This document shows, piece by piece, positions 49,511 to 58,762 of a DNA stretch of 64,000 nt; the stretch's first letter is position 1; each line of letters opens with the position of its first letter. A program made the position numbers and the translations under genes. Source of the DNA: Dechloromonas denitrificans (GTDB lineage: Bacteria; Pseudomonadota; Gammaproteobacteria; Burkholderiales; Rhodocyclaceae); the NCBI RefSeq assembly GCF_001551835.1, contig NZ_LODL01000007.1, positions 172,628 through 236,627 on the forward strand, written 5' to 3'. The notes below the pieces were generated by a model that made no database searches, was not told the DNA's origin, and was given only the letters and a program-made list of their open reading frames with translations.

Positions 49511-50434
49511 TCAGCCCACCAGACTGGCGAGCCCCAACAAAAACAGCAACACCATCCACAGCACCGTGGCTCGCCAGACGAGTCCGACGGCACTCTGCAT
49601 GAAATCGACATCTGCTGGATCACCCAGCCCCAAGGCCGCACGATCGGTCACTTCGACACCATCGACCAGCGGCATGCCCAGTTGTACGCCAAGCGCACCA
49701 GCCCCACTGGCCAGAACGATGCCAAGATCGCGATCCGGCCACTGGTCGGCCTGGGTCCGCCAGCAATAGACCGCATCCTCGAAATCGCCAACGATGGCAA
49801 AGGCCGAGGCGGTTACGCGAAGAGGCAGCCAATCGATCATACCGAAAATATGGCGAGAAAATGCGGAGAAATTATTCTGCTCCGCCGCATCACGAGTCCG
49901 CCAGCGTTCATAAACCACCGCTGAAATGCGATAGAGCACGGCGCCACAGGGCCCGGGCAACAAAACAAACCAGAGCAGCACGGCAAAGACGTGGCGGTGC
50001 GACGCAGCCAGCGCCTGCTCGATCGACAAGCGTGCGATATCCTGGGAGCCCAGTCCTTCAGCCGAACGCCCCTGCCACTCACTGAGTAAAGCCCGGGCTC
50101 GCGGCAAGTCGCCCAAGCGCAGGGCAAGCTGAATTTCGGTGTAATGATGACTGAACTGCCGAAAACCCATCGTTAGGTAGAGCGCGCCAACGTTCAACGC
50201 CCAGCCGAGCAAGGGATTCAGCGAATAAAGAAAGGCATAGAGCCCGGCCAGCAACAAGACCGGTAGCAACGCCGCGACACACCAGGCAATGACACCGTGC
50301 CGATATTCACCGGCATTCAGGCGGGATTCGATGAAATCCGCCCAGGCGGAAAGCGGCTCCGCCACAATGCGGCGGTAATGCAGGGGTTGCAGCTGCTCGA
50401 TGAGGAAAACCGCAATCAGCGAGAGAAGACTCAT
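49511..50434 (-). CDS. CobD/CbiB-family membrane protein
   Basis: 307-residue membrane protein with about five hydrophobic segments (LLSLIAVFLIEQL, VIAWCVAALLPVLLLAGLYAFLY, LLWFVLLPGPCGAVLY, and a C-terminal helix). GMIDWLPLRVTASAFAIVGDFEDAVYCW is the conserved CobD/CbiB/AmpE segment. True CobD/CbiB makes cobinamide phosphate, but no other cobalamin gene is present, and this divergent form is common beside a Nudix gene in betaproteobacteria. Function is therefore open. It could also be an AmpE-like protein. Confidence 0.78.
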   Translation of the reverse strand: MSLLSLIAVFLIEQLQPLHYRRIVAEPLSAWADFIESRLNAGEYRHGVIAWCVAALLPVLLLAGLYAFLYSLNPLLGWALNVGALYLTMGFRQFSHHYTEIQLALRLGDLPRARALLSEWQGRSAEGLGSQDIARLSIEQALAASHRHVFAVLLWFVLLPGPCGAVLYRISAVVYERWRTRDAAEQNNFSAFSRHIFGMIDWLPLRVTASAFAIVGDFEDAVYCWRTQADQWPDRDLGIVLASGAGALGVQLGMPLVDGVEVTDRAALGLGDPADVDFMQSAVGLVWRATVLWMVLLFLLGLASLVG

Positions 50435-50498
50435 GGGGGGCCGAGAATTGCCGGATTCGGCTTATATTCTTGTACTAAAACGTCACCATACCACAAGC

Positions 50499-51092
50499 TC
50501 AAGCGGCATGGAGGCCAAGGCGCTCGCTCAGCGAGCGAATCATGCCAGCCGTCGCCCCCCAGATAAAGTAGTCACCATAGGGCATGGCAAAAAAATGGCG
50601 CAAGGCACCACGGTAATGCAGTGAGTGACGTTTGTGATTAAGCGGGTCGAGCAGGAAGGCCAGCGGCACTTCAAATGCCTCAGCCACTTCGAAGGGATCG
50701 ATAGCCAGTTCGAATGGCGGCCGTACCAAGGCGACCACCGGCGTCACGCGAAAACCGGTACCGGTGCGATATTCCGGCAGGAAGCCAAGGACATCGATGC
50801 GCTCGCGCGACAGGCCGATCTCCTCTTCCGTCTCCCGCAAGGCTGTGTGGATCGGCGACGGATCATCGGCCTCGACCCGCCCCCCGGGAAAACTGATCTG
50901 CCCGGCATGGTCCCGTAAATGCGCCGTCCGCTGGGTCAGCAAAACGGTCTGCCCCTCTTCGCGCAAAACGATCGGGAAGAGCACGGCGGCAGGGGTTAAC
51001 GGTTGATCTTCGAGACCATCTTCCTGCACGAAGTGCCCCGCTGATGGCTCGCGCAAAAGACTCGCCCGCAGGCGTTCGATATCTAGAGTCAT
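50499..51092 (-). CDS. Nudix hydrolase, CoA pyrophosphatase type
   Basis: 197-residue Nudix protein. The upstream motif LLTQRTAHLRDHAGQISFPGG is that of the CoA-pyrophosphatase (UPF0035) subgroup, followed by the Nudix box GGRVEADDPSPIHTALRETEEEIG, in which REtEEEiG carries the metal-binding glutamates (written here in two overlapping parts). Expected to hydrolyse CoA or acyl-CoA to 4'-phosphopantetheine. The ATG overlaps the stop of the small coiled-coil gene upstream. Confidence 0.9.
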   Translation of the reverse strand: MTLDIERLRASLLREPSAGHFVQEDGLEDQPLTPAAVLFPIVLREEGQTVLLTQRTAHLRDHAGQISFPGGRVEADDPSPIHTALRETEEEIGLSRERIDVLGFLPEYRTGTGFRVTPVVALVRPPFELAIDPFEVAEAFEVPLAFLLDPLNHKRHSLHYRGALRHFFAMPYGDYFIWGATAGMIRSLSERLGLHAA

Positions 51093-51346
51093 GCCGCCGG
51101 CAAATCCTCCTCGATCTCGGCATTCACCGCAGATAGGGCATCCTGCAAGGTTTCTTCGGAAAGACAGTTGATCGAGGTGGCCACCATATCGGCCGCCTCG
51201 ACGGCACCGACCGGCAGTCGTTTGCTATCGAGCGAGGCGATCAGCGCGGCGGAGGCACCGACCACGCGCAATATCGATTGCCGTTCGTTCATCAACATCT
51301 CGAGCTCTCCGCGCAGTAGCGCTATTTCCTGGTCACGTTGGGGCAT
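51089..51346 (-). CDS. Small conserved-looking protein, predicted coiled coil
   Basis: 85-residue protein I do not recognise. The first 30 residues (RDQEIALLRGELEMLMNERQ) look like a short coiled coil; the rest is acidic, ending EEDLPAA. It is well placed as a gene: a good ribosome site (AGGAGAG), ten bases after the aspartic protease gene, and overlapping the Nudix start by four bases. No membrane segment. Confidence 0.7.
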   Translation of the reverse strand: MPQRDQEIALLRGELEMLMNERQSILRVVGASAALIASLDSKRLPVGAVEAADMVATSINCLSEETLQDALSAVNAEIEEDLPAA

Positions 51347-51356
51347 TTTCTCTCTC

Positions 51357-51992
51357 CTAGAATCGCTTTTTAAGTGTCATGGCGCTGCCGTCACGCTGCA
51401 TTTCCATCCGGTTGAGAAAGCTCATGCCGAGCAAAGCCATGGGCATGTCATTCTGATGAATCAGCGCATCAACATTGTGCAAGGTGATATCACCAATCCG
51501 GACCGTATCAAGCTGTATCTTGCTGACCACCGCCTGGCCGTTGGCGGTCTGGCTGACCGCCTTCTGCCCACGGTTGAAATCGAGGCCGATCCGGCGGGCA
51601 TCGGCAGCGCCCAACGATATCATCGAAGCTCCGGTATCCACGATAAAACGTACCGAGGTGCCATTGATATTGCCGGTCGTGTAAAAGTGCCCCTGCGTAT
51701 CCGCCGTCATCACGATCTTGCCGGAACCGTCGGCTGCCGGAGCACCAACCGCATGCTGGCCAACGCGCAACGGGCGTTTCTTGCCGCCGATCTCGATAAC
51801 AGCCTGCTCGCCAGTGACCGAGACAACACGCACACCATCAAGGCTCTGACCGACAGCAACCGCCTGCGGCTCGCCACCGTTGATCATCAACATGGCCTTG
51901 CTGCCCATGACACCGGCCAGCCCGACATCCTGAGCCACCGCCAGGCTGGCGAATAGGCACAGCCCACAGAGCATCGTAGAATTCGACGTCAT
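51357..51992 (-). CDS. Periplasmic retropepsin-like aspartic protease (TIGR02281 type)
   Basis: 211-residue protein. A signal peptide (MTSNSTMLCGLCLFASLAVA) precedes a small beta region and then a retroviral-type aspartic protease domain: active site VRFIVDTGASMISLG, later QTANGQAVVSKI and ALLGMSFLNRME. Such proteins are predicted single-domain proteases that dimerise. GGAG eleven bases upstream supports 51992; an ATG at 52016 would overlap the divergent gene. The two divergent genes are only 22 bases apart. Confidence 0.85.
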   Translation of the reverse strand: MTSNSTMLCGLCLFASLAVAQDVGLAGVMGSKAMLMINGGEPQAVAVGQSLDGVRVVSVTGEQAVIEIGGKKRPLRVGQHAVGAPAADGSGKIVMTADTQGHFYTTGNINGTSVRFIVDTGASMISLGAADARRIGLDFNRGQKAVSQTANGQAVVSKIQLDTVRIGDITLHNVDALIHQNDMPMALLGMSFLNRMEMQRDGSAMTLKKRF

Positions 51993-52014
51993 TCTTGCGG
52001 ACACTCCAAACACC

Positions 52015-52728
52015 ATGCGCCCTGTTGCCATTTTTCGCCACTCTCCGACTGAAGGTCCAGGCTATTTTGCCACATTCCTCGAACAGCACGGGATCAGCTG
52101 GATACTGCTCGCCCTTGACGAGGGAGCAGCGGTTCCCGCTTCAAGCGAGCAGTTCTCCGGCCTCTGTTTCATGGGCGGCCCAATGAGCGTGAACGACCCG
52201 TTGCCTTGGATCGAACCGGTATGCGCCCTGATCCGCGATGCCGTCGAGAAAGACATCCCGGTCATCGGCCACTGCCTGGGCGGCCAGTTAATGAGCAAGG
52301 CGCTAGGCGGTACAGTCACCAGAAATCCGGTCAAGGAAATTGGCTGGGGCGAAGCCAGCGGCGAAGAGAATGCAACGGCCCGTCACTGGCTGGGTTCGTT
52401 CGCCGGGCGGCCGGGTACGGTGTTCCAGTGGCACGGCGAAACCTTCAGCATCCCGCCAGGTGCCCAGCGTCTCTTTGGCAATGTGCATTGCGCCAACCAG
52501 ATGTTTGCGCTCGGCCCGCATCTCGGCATGCAATGTCATGTTGAAATGACCCCGGAAATGATCGCCACCTGGTGTGAGCAATGGGCCGATGAAGCCATTG
52601 CCGTGGCGGATCAGGCCAGCGTGCAAACCCCGGAGCTCATGCTGACCCAGATTGGCGAGCGCCTGCCGACCATGCGTCAGTTATCCGAGCAGCTTTACGC
52701 CGCCTGGATCAAAGGGCTGCGGCACTAA
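52015..52728 (+). CDS. Class I glutamine amidotransferase-like protein
   Basis: 237-residue stand-alone amidotransferase domain of the GMP-synthase-like type. Nucleophile Cys in IPVIGHCLGGQLMSKALGG, and His and Glu in GMQCHVEMTPEM, form the usual triad; FMGGPMSVND is the oxyanion segment. May release ammonia from glutamine or hydrolyse gamma-glutamyl bonds; no partner synthetase is adjacent. Ends before a strong bidirectional terminator. Confidence 0.85.
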   Translation: MRPVAIFRHSPTEGPGYFATFLEQHGISWILLALDEGAAVPASSEQFSGLCFMGGPMSVNDPLPWIEPVCALIRDAVEKDIPVIGHCLGGQLMSKALGGTVTRNPVKEIGWGEASGEENATARHWLGSFAGRPGTVFQWHGETFSIPPGAQRLFGNVHCANQMFALGPHLGMQCHVEMTPEMIATWCEQWADEAIAVADQASVQTPELMLTQIGERLPTMRQLSEQLYAAWIKGLRH

Positions 52729-52756
52729 GCCGGCCAGCAAGGCATCCCGTCAACGA

Positions 52757-52787
52757 AAAAATCGGGCAGAAACTCTGCCCGATTTTT
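52757..52787. terminator. Bidirectional terminator between the amidotransferase gene and yajQ
   Basis: AAAAATCGGGCAGA (52757-52770), loop AAC, TCTGCCCGATTTTT (52774-52787): a perfect 14-base-pair stem with A and T runs on both sides, between convergent genes. Confidence 0.93.
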
Positions 52788-52820
52788 GCCTGTTTTCGGT
52801 CGTCGACCGCAGCAATTGCC

Positions 52821-53315
52821 TTAATCGCGGAAATTCCCGTACTTGACGGGGAAATCGGTAATCGACTTGGTAATCAAACTGATACATGCCTGTAGATCGT
52901 CACGCTTGGCACCCTGGATGCGCACGGTGTCGCCCTGGATCGAAGCCTGCACCTTGAGCTTGCCATCCTTGACCAGCTTGACGATTTTCTTCGCCAGATC
53001 GCTGTCGATGCCATCCTTGATCTTCATTTCCTGCTTGACCTTGTTGCCGGAGACGCTGATCACCTTCTGGTGATCAAGGCGCTTGACGCTCTCCTTCTCC
53101 TTCTTCTCCATGGCGGGAAAAAGAAGATCCTTGATCTGGTCGAGCTGGAAGTCTGAATCGCCCCACAGGGTGATGACCTTGTCCTTCTCGTTCAATTCGA
53201 CCTTGGCCGTCGTGCCTTTGAAGTCGTAACGGTTGTCGATCTGGCGTGCGGTGACGTCGATGGCGTTCTTCAACGCCACCATGTCCGCTTCGGAGGTGAA
53301 GTCAAAGCTCGGCAT
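52821..53315 (-). CDS. YajQ-family nucleotide-binding protein
   Basis: 164-residue protein of the YajQ/DUF520 family, two ferredoxin-like folds. MPSFDFTSEADMVALKNAID opens it and NRYDFKGTTAKVEL is the signature. Xanthomonas relatives bind c-di-GMP; others bind nucleotides or tRNA. AAGGAG precedes ATG 53315. It adds to the c-di-GMP-related proteins of this window, though it is not close to the HD-GYP gene. Confidence 0.93.
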   Translation of the reverse strand: MPSFDFTSEADMVALKNAIDVTARQIDNRYDFKGTTAKVELNEKDKVITLWGDSDFQLDQIKDLLFPAMEKKEKESVKRLDHQKVISVSGNKVKQEMKIKDGIDSDLAKKIVKLVKDGKLKVQASIQGDTVRIQGAKRDDLQACISLITKSITDFPVKYGNFRD

Positions 53316-53339
53316 GGAAAACTCCTTGATTAAAGGCCC

Positions 53340-53431
53340 GACGCGCAGGCCGGGCAAGGCGCTGGCGCAAAGGCAGTACGAAAAAGTACGGCGAGCGCCA
53401 GCAACGCAGCCCGGCTAAGCGCCGGGCTTTT
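53340..53431. repeat. Nested palindromic element, REP-like
   Basis: Three nested inverted repeats share one centre: GCCGGGC (53349-53355) with GCCCGGC (53409-53415), GCTGGCGC (53361-53368) with GCGCCAGC (53395-53402), and GTAC-GAAAAA-GTAC (53376-53389). A further hairpin AGCCCGGC-TAAGC-GCCGGGCT (53408-53428) adjoins. This is the architecture of repeated extragenic palindromes; it fills the gap between yajQ and ppnP. Confidence 0.65.
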
Positions 53432-53436
53432 ACTGG

Positions 53437-53754
53437 TCAGCCGAAATGGCAGACGTAGTGATAGGCCTCGCCTTCGGCGACCGAAATCTCGAAGGAGGAA
53501 TTGCCCGGCACGTTGAAGGACTGGCCTTCGCCCCAGGTCGTCCATTCGGCCTCGCCCTTCAGCTTGACGCGGCAGGAACCGCCGACGCCTTCCATGATTT
53601 CCGGCGCACCGGTATTGAAGGTCAGGCTGGATGGCAGGATCACGCCGACCGTCTTCTTGGTGCCGTCAGCCAGGACCACGGTGTGGCTGACGCACTTGCC
53701 ATCGAAGTAAACATTGGCCTTCTTGACCACGGAAACGTTGTCGTATTGCGACAT
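53437..53754 (-). CDS. ppnP: Pyrimidine/purine nucleoside phosphorylase PpnP
   Basis: 105-residue cupin-fold protein (formerly YaiE/DUF1255). Begins [20 protein letters not shown] and has [38 protein letters not shown] and [14 protein letters not shown]. Catalyses phosphorolysis of several nucleosides. Full length; lies directly after the DUF2788 gene. Confidence 0.93.
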   Translation of the reverse strand: MSQYDNVSVVKKANVYFDGKCVSHTVVLADGTKKTVGVILPSSLTFNTGAPEIMEGVGGSCRVKLKGEAEWTTWGEGQSFNVPGNSSFEISVAEGEAYHYVCHFG

Positions 53755-53979
53755 TTAAATACCCCAGATTTTCTGAATGACTGATTTGGCGATGAAGCCG
53801 ACCATGCCGAAAGCCAGCACGAAGAAGAGCACGAAGGTGCCCGTCTTGCCGGCTTTCGACTTCCAGGCGATCTCGCCAATGATGAAAAGCATGAAGATGA
53901 TGAAAGCCGCGACACCCCAGGTCGAGAAAAAGTCCGCGATCTGTTCTTCGTTGAAACCGAAAATGGTGCCGCCATCCAT
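53755..53979 (-). CDS. DUF2788 small membrane protein
   Basis: 74-residue protein with two membrane helices (about 22-38 and 48-66) separated by a basic loop (EIAWKSKAGKTG). Matches the DUF2788 family, found in betaproteobacteria beside argG. Function unknown. Packed between argG and ppnP with gaps of zero to three bases, so it shares their transcript. Confidence 0.82.
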   Translation of the reverse strand: MDGGTIFGFNEEQIADFFSTWGVAAFIIFMLFIIGEIAWKSKAGKTGTFVLFFVLAFGMVGFIAKSVIQKIWGI

Positions 53980-53982
53980 CGC

Positions 53983-55218
53983 TTAAGCCTGCCCCTTCTT
54001 GGCGCGCAGATTGGCCGCGATGCGCATGCGCAATGCGTTCAGCTTGATAAAGCCAGCCGCATCCTTCTGGTCGTAGGCACCAGCATCGTCCTCGAAGGTG
54101 GCGATGGTCGAATCGAACAGCGAATCCGTCTTCGAGTCGCGGCCGACGACGATGACGTTGCCCTTGTACAGCTTGAGGCGCACGGAACCGTTCACGCAGC
54201 CCTGGGTGTGGTCGATCAGCGTCTGCAGCGCGATGCGCTCCGGGCTCCACCAGTAACCGTTGTACACCAGGCTGGCGTAGCGCGGCATCAGGTCGTCCTT
54301 GAGGTGAGCGACTTCACGGTCCAGGCAGATGGATTCGATGGCCCGGTGGGCGCGCAGCATGATCGTACCGCCCGGGGTTTCGTAGCAACCGCGCGACTTC
54401 ATGCCGACATAACGGTTTTCAACCAGGTCGAGACGGCCGATGCCGTGCTTGCCACCGAGTTGGTTCAGCGTGGACAGGACCGTCGCCGGCGACATGCGCT
54501 GGCCGTTGAGGGCAACAATGTCCCCCTTCTCGTATTCGATATCCAGGTACTCGGCCTGGTCCGGTGCAGCTTCCGGGGAAACCGTCCACCGCCACATCGA
54601 CTCTTCGGCCTCGGCGGCCGGGTTTTCGAGATGGCGACCTTCGTAGGAGATGTGCAACAGATTGGCGTCCATCGAGTACGGCGAACCGCCCTGCTTGTGC
54701 TTCATCTCGACCGGGATGCCATGCTTTTCGGCATAAGCCAGCAGCTTTTCGCGGGACAGCAGATCCCACTCACGCCACGGCGCAATGACCTTGACACCCG
54801 GCTTCAGCGCGTAGGCACCGAGCTCGAAACGAACCTGGTCGTTGCCCTTGCCGGTCGCACCGTGAGAAATGGCATCGGCGCCGGTCTGGTTGGTGATATC
54901 GATCAGACGCTTGGCGATCAGCGGACGGGCAATCGAGGTACCGAGCAGGTATTCGCCTTCATAGACGGTGTTGCAGCGGAACATCGGGAAGACGAAGTCG
55001 CGCACGAACTCTTCGCGCAGGTCGTCGATGAAGATGTTTTCCGGCTTGATGCCGAATTGCAGCGCCTTGGCGCGCGCCGGCTCAAGCTCTTCACCCTGGC
55101 CGAGGTCGGCGGTGAAGGTCACCACTTCGCACTGATAGGTGTCCTGCAGCCACTTGAGGATCACGGAGGTATCGAGACCGCCGGAATAGGCCAGCACTAC
55201 TTTTTTAACGTCGCTCAT
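53983..55218 (-). CDS. argG: Argininosuccinate synthase
   Basis: 411-residue enzyme joining citrulline and aspartate with ATP in arginine synthesis. N-terminal P-loop-like [18 protein letters not shown], then [26 protein letters not shown] and APWREWDL are signatures. Follows argF by 32 bases, forming argD-argF-argG. Confidence 0.98.
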   Translation of the reverse strand: MSDVKKVVLAYSGGLDTSVILKWLQDTYQCEVVTFTADLGQGEELEPARAKALQFGIKPENIFIDDLREEFVRDFVFPMFRCNTVYEGEYLLGTSIARPLIAKRLIDITNQTGADAISHGATGKGNDQVRFELGAYALKPGVKVIAPWREWDLLSREKLLAYAEKHGIPVEMKHKQGGSPYSMDANLLHISYEGRHLENPAAEAEESMWRWTVSPEAAPDQAEYLDIEYEKGDIVALNGQRMSPATVLSTLNQLGGKHGIGRLDLVENRYVGMKSRGCYETPGGTIMLRAHRAIESICLDREVAHLKDDLMPRYASLVYNGYWWSPERIALQTLIDHTQGCVNGSVRLKLYKGNVIVVGRDSKTDSLFDSTIATFEDDAGAYDQKDAAGFIKLNALRMRIAANLRAKKGQA

Positions 55219-55250
55219 TTCTGTTCCCTTGTTTCGTTTAATCCTGCCGT

Positions 55251-56171
55251 TCAGCCCTGAATATGGCCCAACAGCAAATATTCCATCAACGCCTTCTGCA
55301 CATGCAGGCGATTCTCGGCCTCATCCCAAACCACCGACTGCGGCCCGTCGATCACCTCGGCAGTCACTTCCTCGCCCCGGTGGGCCGGCAGGCAATGCAT
55401 GAACAGTGCCCCGTCGTTGGCAGCCTGCATCATCTCGCCATCGACGCACCAGTCGGCGAAAGCCTTGATCCGCGCTTCGTTCTCGGCCTCGAAGCCCATC
55501 GAGGTCCAGACATCGGTAGTGACCAGATCGGCCCCGCGACAGGCCTCCATCGGGTCGGCAAAGACCTGGAAATGGCCGGCATCAACCCCGGCGATCAGTT
55601 CCGGCTGCAACTCGTAGCCCGGCGGCGTCGACACATGCACCTTGAAGTCCAGCACTTGGGCTGCCTGCAGCCAGGTATTGCACATATTGTTGGCATCACC
55701 GACCCAGGCCACCGTCTTGCCCTGAATGCAGCCGCGATGCTCGATATAGGTGTAGATATCGGCCAGGATCTGGCACGGGTGGTATTCGTTGGTCAGGCCA
55801 TTGATCACCGGCACGCGGGAATTGGCGGCAAAACGCTCGATGATTTCCTGCTCGAAAGTGCGGATCATCACGATGTCGCTCATCCGGGAAATAACCTGCG
55901 CCGCATCCTCGACCGGCTCGCCGCGCCCCAACTGGGAATCACGGGTGTTCAGGTAAATCGCCGAACCGCCCAGTTGCTGCATGCCCGCTTCGAAGGAGAG
56001 CCGCGTCCGCGTGCTGGCCTTCTCGAAAATCATCACCAGCGTCCGGTCGGAAAGCGGCCAGTACTTCTGGTAGGACTTGAACTGGTTCTTGATCCAGCGT
56101 GTCCGCTCGAAAACATATTCGAGCTCGGGACGCGTGAAATCCTTGAATTGGAGAAAGTGTTTGATCGCCAT
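55251..56171 (-). CDS. argF: Ornithine carbamoyltransferase
   Basis: 306-residue anabolic enzyme making citrulline from ornithine and carbamoyl phosphate. The carbamoyl-phosphate site [13 protein letters not shown], ornithine-side [13 protein letters not shown], and [12 protein letters not shown] are all present. Three bases after argD. Confidence 0.97.
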   Translation of the reverse strand: MAIKHFLQFKDFTRPELEYVFERTRWIKNQFKSYQKYWPLSDRTLVMIFEKASTRTRLSFEAGMQQLGGSAIYLNTRDSQLGRGEPVEDAAQVISRMSDIVMIRTFEQEIIERFAANSRVPVINGLTNEYHPCQILADIYTYIEHRGCIQGKTVAWVGDANNMCNTWLQAAQVLDFKVHVSTPPGYELQPELIAGVDAGHFQVFADPMEACRGADLVTTDVWTSMGFEAENEARIKAFADWCVDGEMMQAANDGALFMHCLPAHRGEEVTAEVIDGPQSVVWDEAENRLHVQKALMEYLLLGHIQG

Positions 56172-56174
56172 GAT

Positions 56175-57347
56175 TTAGGCCGCCAAAAAATCCTTGATAA
56201 GGGGAGTGACGCGGTCGACCAGTTCCTTGGCCTCATTTTCACTGAAAATCAGCGGCGGCAGGAAACGCACCACCTGGTCAGCCGTCACATTGATCAACAG
56301 GCCAGCCGCCAAAGCCTGGCCAACCAGTTCACCACAGGGACGATCCAGTTCCAGGCCGATCATCAGGCCATGACCGCGAATGTCGAGCACGCCCCGCTCA
56401 CCAGCCAGCGACTCTGCAAACAACTGGCGGATCAGGGCGCCGATACGCTCCGCGTTGGCCAGCAGGCCATCTTGCTCGATCGTTTCAAGGGTGGTCAAGG
56501 CAGCTGTGGCTACCAGCGGATTGCCACCAAAGGTCGAGCCATGATTGCCCGGACCGAACAAGCCGGCAGCAGGACCGCGCGCCAGACAGGCACCAATCGG
56601 CACCCCTGAACCCAGCCCCTTGGCCAAAGTAACAATATCCGGCTGCACGCCGGCATGCTCAAAACCGAACCATTTGCCGGTCCGTCCCATGCCGCACTGC
56701 ACTTCGTCACAGATCAGCAACCATCCCTGCTCGTCACAGAACTGGCGCAGGCCCTTCTGATATTCGATCGACGCAAGATGGATGCCGCCCTCGCCTTGAA
56801 TCATCTCCAGCATGACGGCAACGACATTTTTGTTGTGCTCGGCGACCGACTTGATTGCATCCAGATCATCGTAGGGGACACGAACAAAACCGGAGACCAG
56901 CGGCTCAAAACCGGCTTGTGCCTTGCGATTGCCGGTAGCCGAGAGAGTCGCCATGGTCCGGCCGTGAAAAGCCTTTTCCATGACGATGATGGTCGGCGTT
57001 TCAATGCCTTTCTTGTGACCGTAAAAACGGGCCAGCTTGATCGCCGCTTCGTTGGCCTCGGCCCCGCTATTGGAGAAGAAAATCTCCTGCATGCCGGAAA
57101 TTTCGGCCAGCTTGTCGGCCAGCAATTCCTGCTCGCGAATGCGGTATAGATTGGAGGTGTGCAACATGCGCCCGGCCTGGGCAGCGATGGCCGCCACCAG
57201 CTTGGGATGGGCATGACCGAGCGTTGAAACGGCAATACCGGACAATGCATCCAGGTATTCCTTGCCCTCGGTATCGGTAATCCGGCTACCCTGACCGTGA
57301 CTGAAAGTCACCGGCAATCGGGCATAGGTATTCATGACATGCGACAT
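56175..57347 (-). CDS. argD: Acetylornithine aminotransferase
   Basis: 390-residue class III PLP aminotransferase converting N-acetylglutamate semialdehyde to N-acetylornithine. FFSNSGAEANEAAIKLAR, LLICDEVQCGMGRTG and the lysine in VTLAKGLGSGVPIG mark the family; RLPVTFSHGQGSRITDTEG supports the ArgD branch. ATG 57347 gives a normal N-terminus; the longer frame runs through a hairpin and is rejected. It heads the arg cluster and is divergent from parA. Confidence 0.95.
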   Translation of the reverse strand: MSHVMNTYARLPVTFSHGQGSRITDTEGKEYLDALSGIAVSTLGHAHPKLVAAIAAQAGRMLHTSNLYRIREQELLADKLAEISGMQEIFFSNSGAEANEAAIKLARFYGHKKGIETPTIIVMEKAFHGRTMATLSATGNRKAQAGFEPLVSGFVRVPYDDLDAIKSVAEHNKNVVAVMLEMIQGEGGIHLASIEYQKGLRQFCDEQGWLLICDEVQCGMGRTGKWFGFEHAGVQPDIVTLAKGLGSGVPIGACLARGPAAGLFGPGNHGSTFGGNPLVATAALTTLETIEQDGLLANAERIGALIRQLFAESLAGERGVLDIRGHGLMIGLELDRPCGELVGQALAAGLLINVTADQVVRFLPPLIFSENEAKELVDRVTPLIKDFLAA

Positions 57348-57354
57348 GAGACAA

Positions 57355-57388
57355 CCCCAAAAAACGAAAACGGCGGCTATTGCCGCCG
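57355..57388 (-). terminator. Terminator-like hairpin just ahead of argD, possible attenuator
   Basis: On the minus strand CGGCGGC (57388-57382), loop AATA, GCCGCCG (57377-57371), then TTTTCGTTTTTT. It is only about 10-20 bases before the argD ATG, in the leader of argD itself, since no minus-strand gene lies upstream. Confidence 0.6.
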
Positions 57389-57485
57389 GAACGACCGCCA
57401 CTCCAGAAGGCCGCAATAACCCGAAAGAGTTGCAGAAAACAGAATGTTAAGTGAAAAATAGAGCCTTGTATAGAACGCGAAAACC

Positions 57486-58247
57486 ATGCGCATTGCCATT
57501 TTCAACCAGAAAGGCGGTGTCGGAAAAACGACAACTGCTCTCAACCTTGGCGCCGCCCTCAAGCGCGCCGGCAGGCCTCCCCTCCTCCTGGATCTCGACC
57601 CGCAGGGGCATCTTTCAAGCATTCATGGCAACGCCCCATCCGAAGCCAACAAAAGCCTCTTCGCCTTTTACCAGGACCTCAGCCCGCTTAGCGCCCTTGA
57701 AGTCGCCTGGGATGATATCGGCCATCTTTTACCCGCCCATCAGCAACTGATCAAGGTCGACTCCATCTTCGGCAAGGGTCCGGCCATCCTGAACAAGCTG
57801 CGCCTTGGCCTGGAAGCCCAACAAGCCGCGCCAGCCAGCCGACCGGTCCTGATCGACTGCTGCCCCTACATCGGCGTCCTCGCCCTCAACGCCATCTTTG
57901 CCTGCGACCGACTGATCATCCCCGTCTCAACGGACTATCTCTCGCTACAAGCCGCCGACCACATCACACGCACCCTGCAAGTCCTCGAACCGGTACTCAA
58001 ACGCAAGATTGAACGCCGCTACCTGCTGACGCGCTTTGATCGCCGCCGCCGCATGAGCGACGATGTCCGCAACAAACTGCGCGAGCGCTACGGTGACGAC
58101 GTTCTGGACACGGTCATCTCCGAAAATGTCGCCGTCGCGGAAAGCCCGTCACTAAACCGCGATGTATTCCAGCACAACCCATGCAGCCCAGGTGCCCACG
58201 ACCACAAGAACCTGCTTAACGAACTAAGCGAACGCGGCGACCTGTAA
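57486..58247 (+). CDS. Orphan ParA/MinD-type ATPase
   Basis: 253-residue deviant Walker ATPase. KGGVGKTTTALNLG is the deviant P-loop with signature lysine, LLDLDPQGHLSS the Walker A' motif, and PVLIDCCPYIG the Walker B segment. No parB or centromere-like repeat is adjacent, so it is not a chromosome or plasmid partition locus as such; orphan ParA proteins often position protein complexes. Divergent from argD. Confidence 0.85.
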   Translation: MRIAIFNQKGGVGKTTTALNLGAALKRAGRPPLLLDLDPQGHLSSIHGNAPSEANKSLFAFYQDLSPLSALEVAWDDIGHLLPAHQQLIKVDSIFGKGPAILNKLRLGLEAQQAAPASRPVLIDCCPYIGVLALNAIFACDRLIIPVSTDYLSLQAADHITRTLQVLEPVLKRKIERRYLLTRFDRRRRMSDDVRNKLRERYGDDVLDTVISENVAVAESPSLNRDVFQHNPCSPGAHDHKNLLNELSERGDL

Positions 58248-58392
58248 TTTTCTGCCCGCCGGGCCAGTCGACCGGAGGAATCAGCCGCCCCGCCCCACTG
58301 GCAGCACACCCCATAATTATGGCAAGCCAAGGCGCTTCTGCTAGAATGCCCACCACCAAAGGTCGCAACACCAGCTAACGCAGAGTAGAACA

Positions 58393-58692
58393 ATGACAAC
58401 ATCAGAATCGACCACCTTCATCATTGTTGGCCTCACCAAACAAGGACGTAAATTTCGCCCCAGCGACTGGGCCGAACGCCTCTGCGGCGTCATGTCGGCA
58501 TTTGGTGCCGAACGCAAGATGAAGTACTCCCCTTACGTTGGCCCCGGTGACTACAACGGTGAAAAAGCCGTTTTTGTCGACGGCCGCCTCGGCGAAATCG
58601 AGCCGATGGCCTACCGCTTCATGCTCAACTTTGCCCAGGACAACGACCTGCAGATCATTGATGGCGTCTGCTCGCTGGAAGAAAAGAAATAA
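58393..58692 (+). CDS. DUF3579 domain protein
   Basis: 99-residue protein that matches the DUF3579 family of betaproteobacteria: FIIVGLTKQGRKFRPSDWAERLCG and YRFMLNFAQDNDLQIIDGV. Function unknown. Convergent with rpsT, with a shared terminator. The preceding 145 bases (58248-58392) hold no gene that I can support. Confidence 0.85.
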   Translation: MTTSESTTFIIVGLTKQGRKFRPSDWAERLCGVMSAFGAERKMKYSPYVGPGDYNGEKAVFVDGRLGEIEPMAYRFMLNFAQDNDLQIIDGVCSLEEKK

Positions 58693-58713
58693 GCAACAGC
58701 AAACACCAGAAAT

Positions 58714-58745
58714 AAAAAAAAGGCGCCCAAAGGCGCCATTTTTAT
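58714..58745. terminator. Bidirectional terminator between DUF3579 gene and rpsT
   Basis: A-run, GGCGCC (58722-58727), loop CAAA, GGCGCC (58732-58737), then ATTTTTATT. Functions in both directions between convergent genes. Confidence 0.85.
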
Positions 58746-58762
58746 TGGAGCATCGGTCCAGC

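Noticed and set aside
49511-50434. Naming the CobD/CbiB-family gene as a cobalamin synthesis enzyme
   Set aside because: No other cobalamin gene or cobalamin riboswitch is seen nearby and the protein is a divergent member; the role is left open.
57486-58247. ParA gene as part of a plasmid or chromosome partition locus
   Set aside because: No parB, no parS-like repeats and no replication gene are adjacent; the neighbours are ordinary chromosomal genes.
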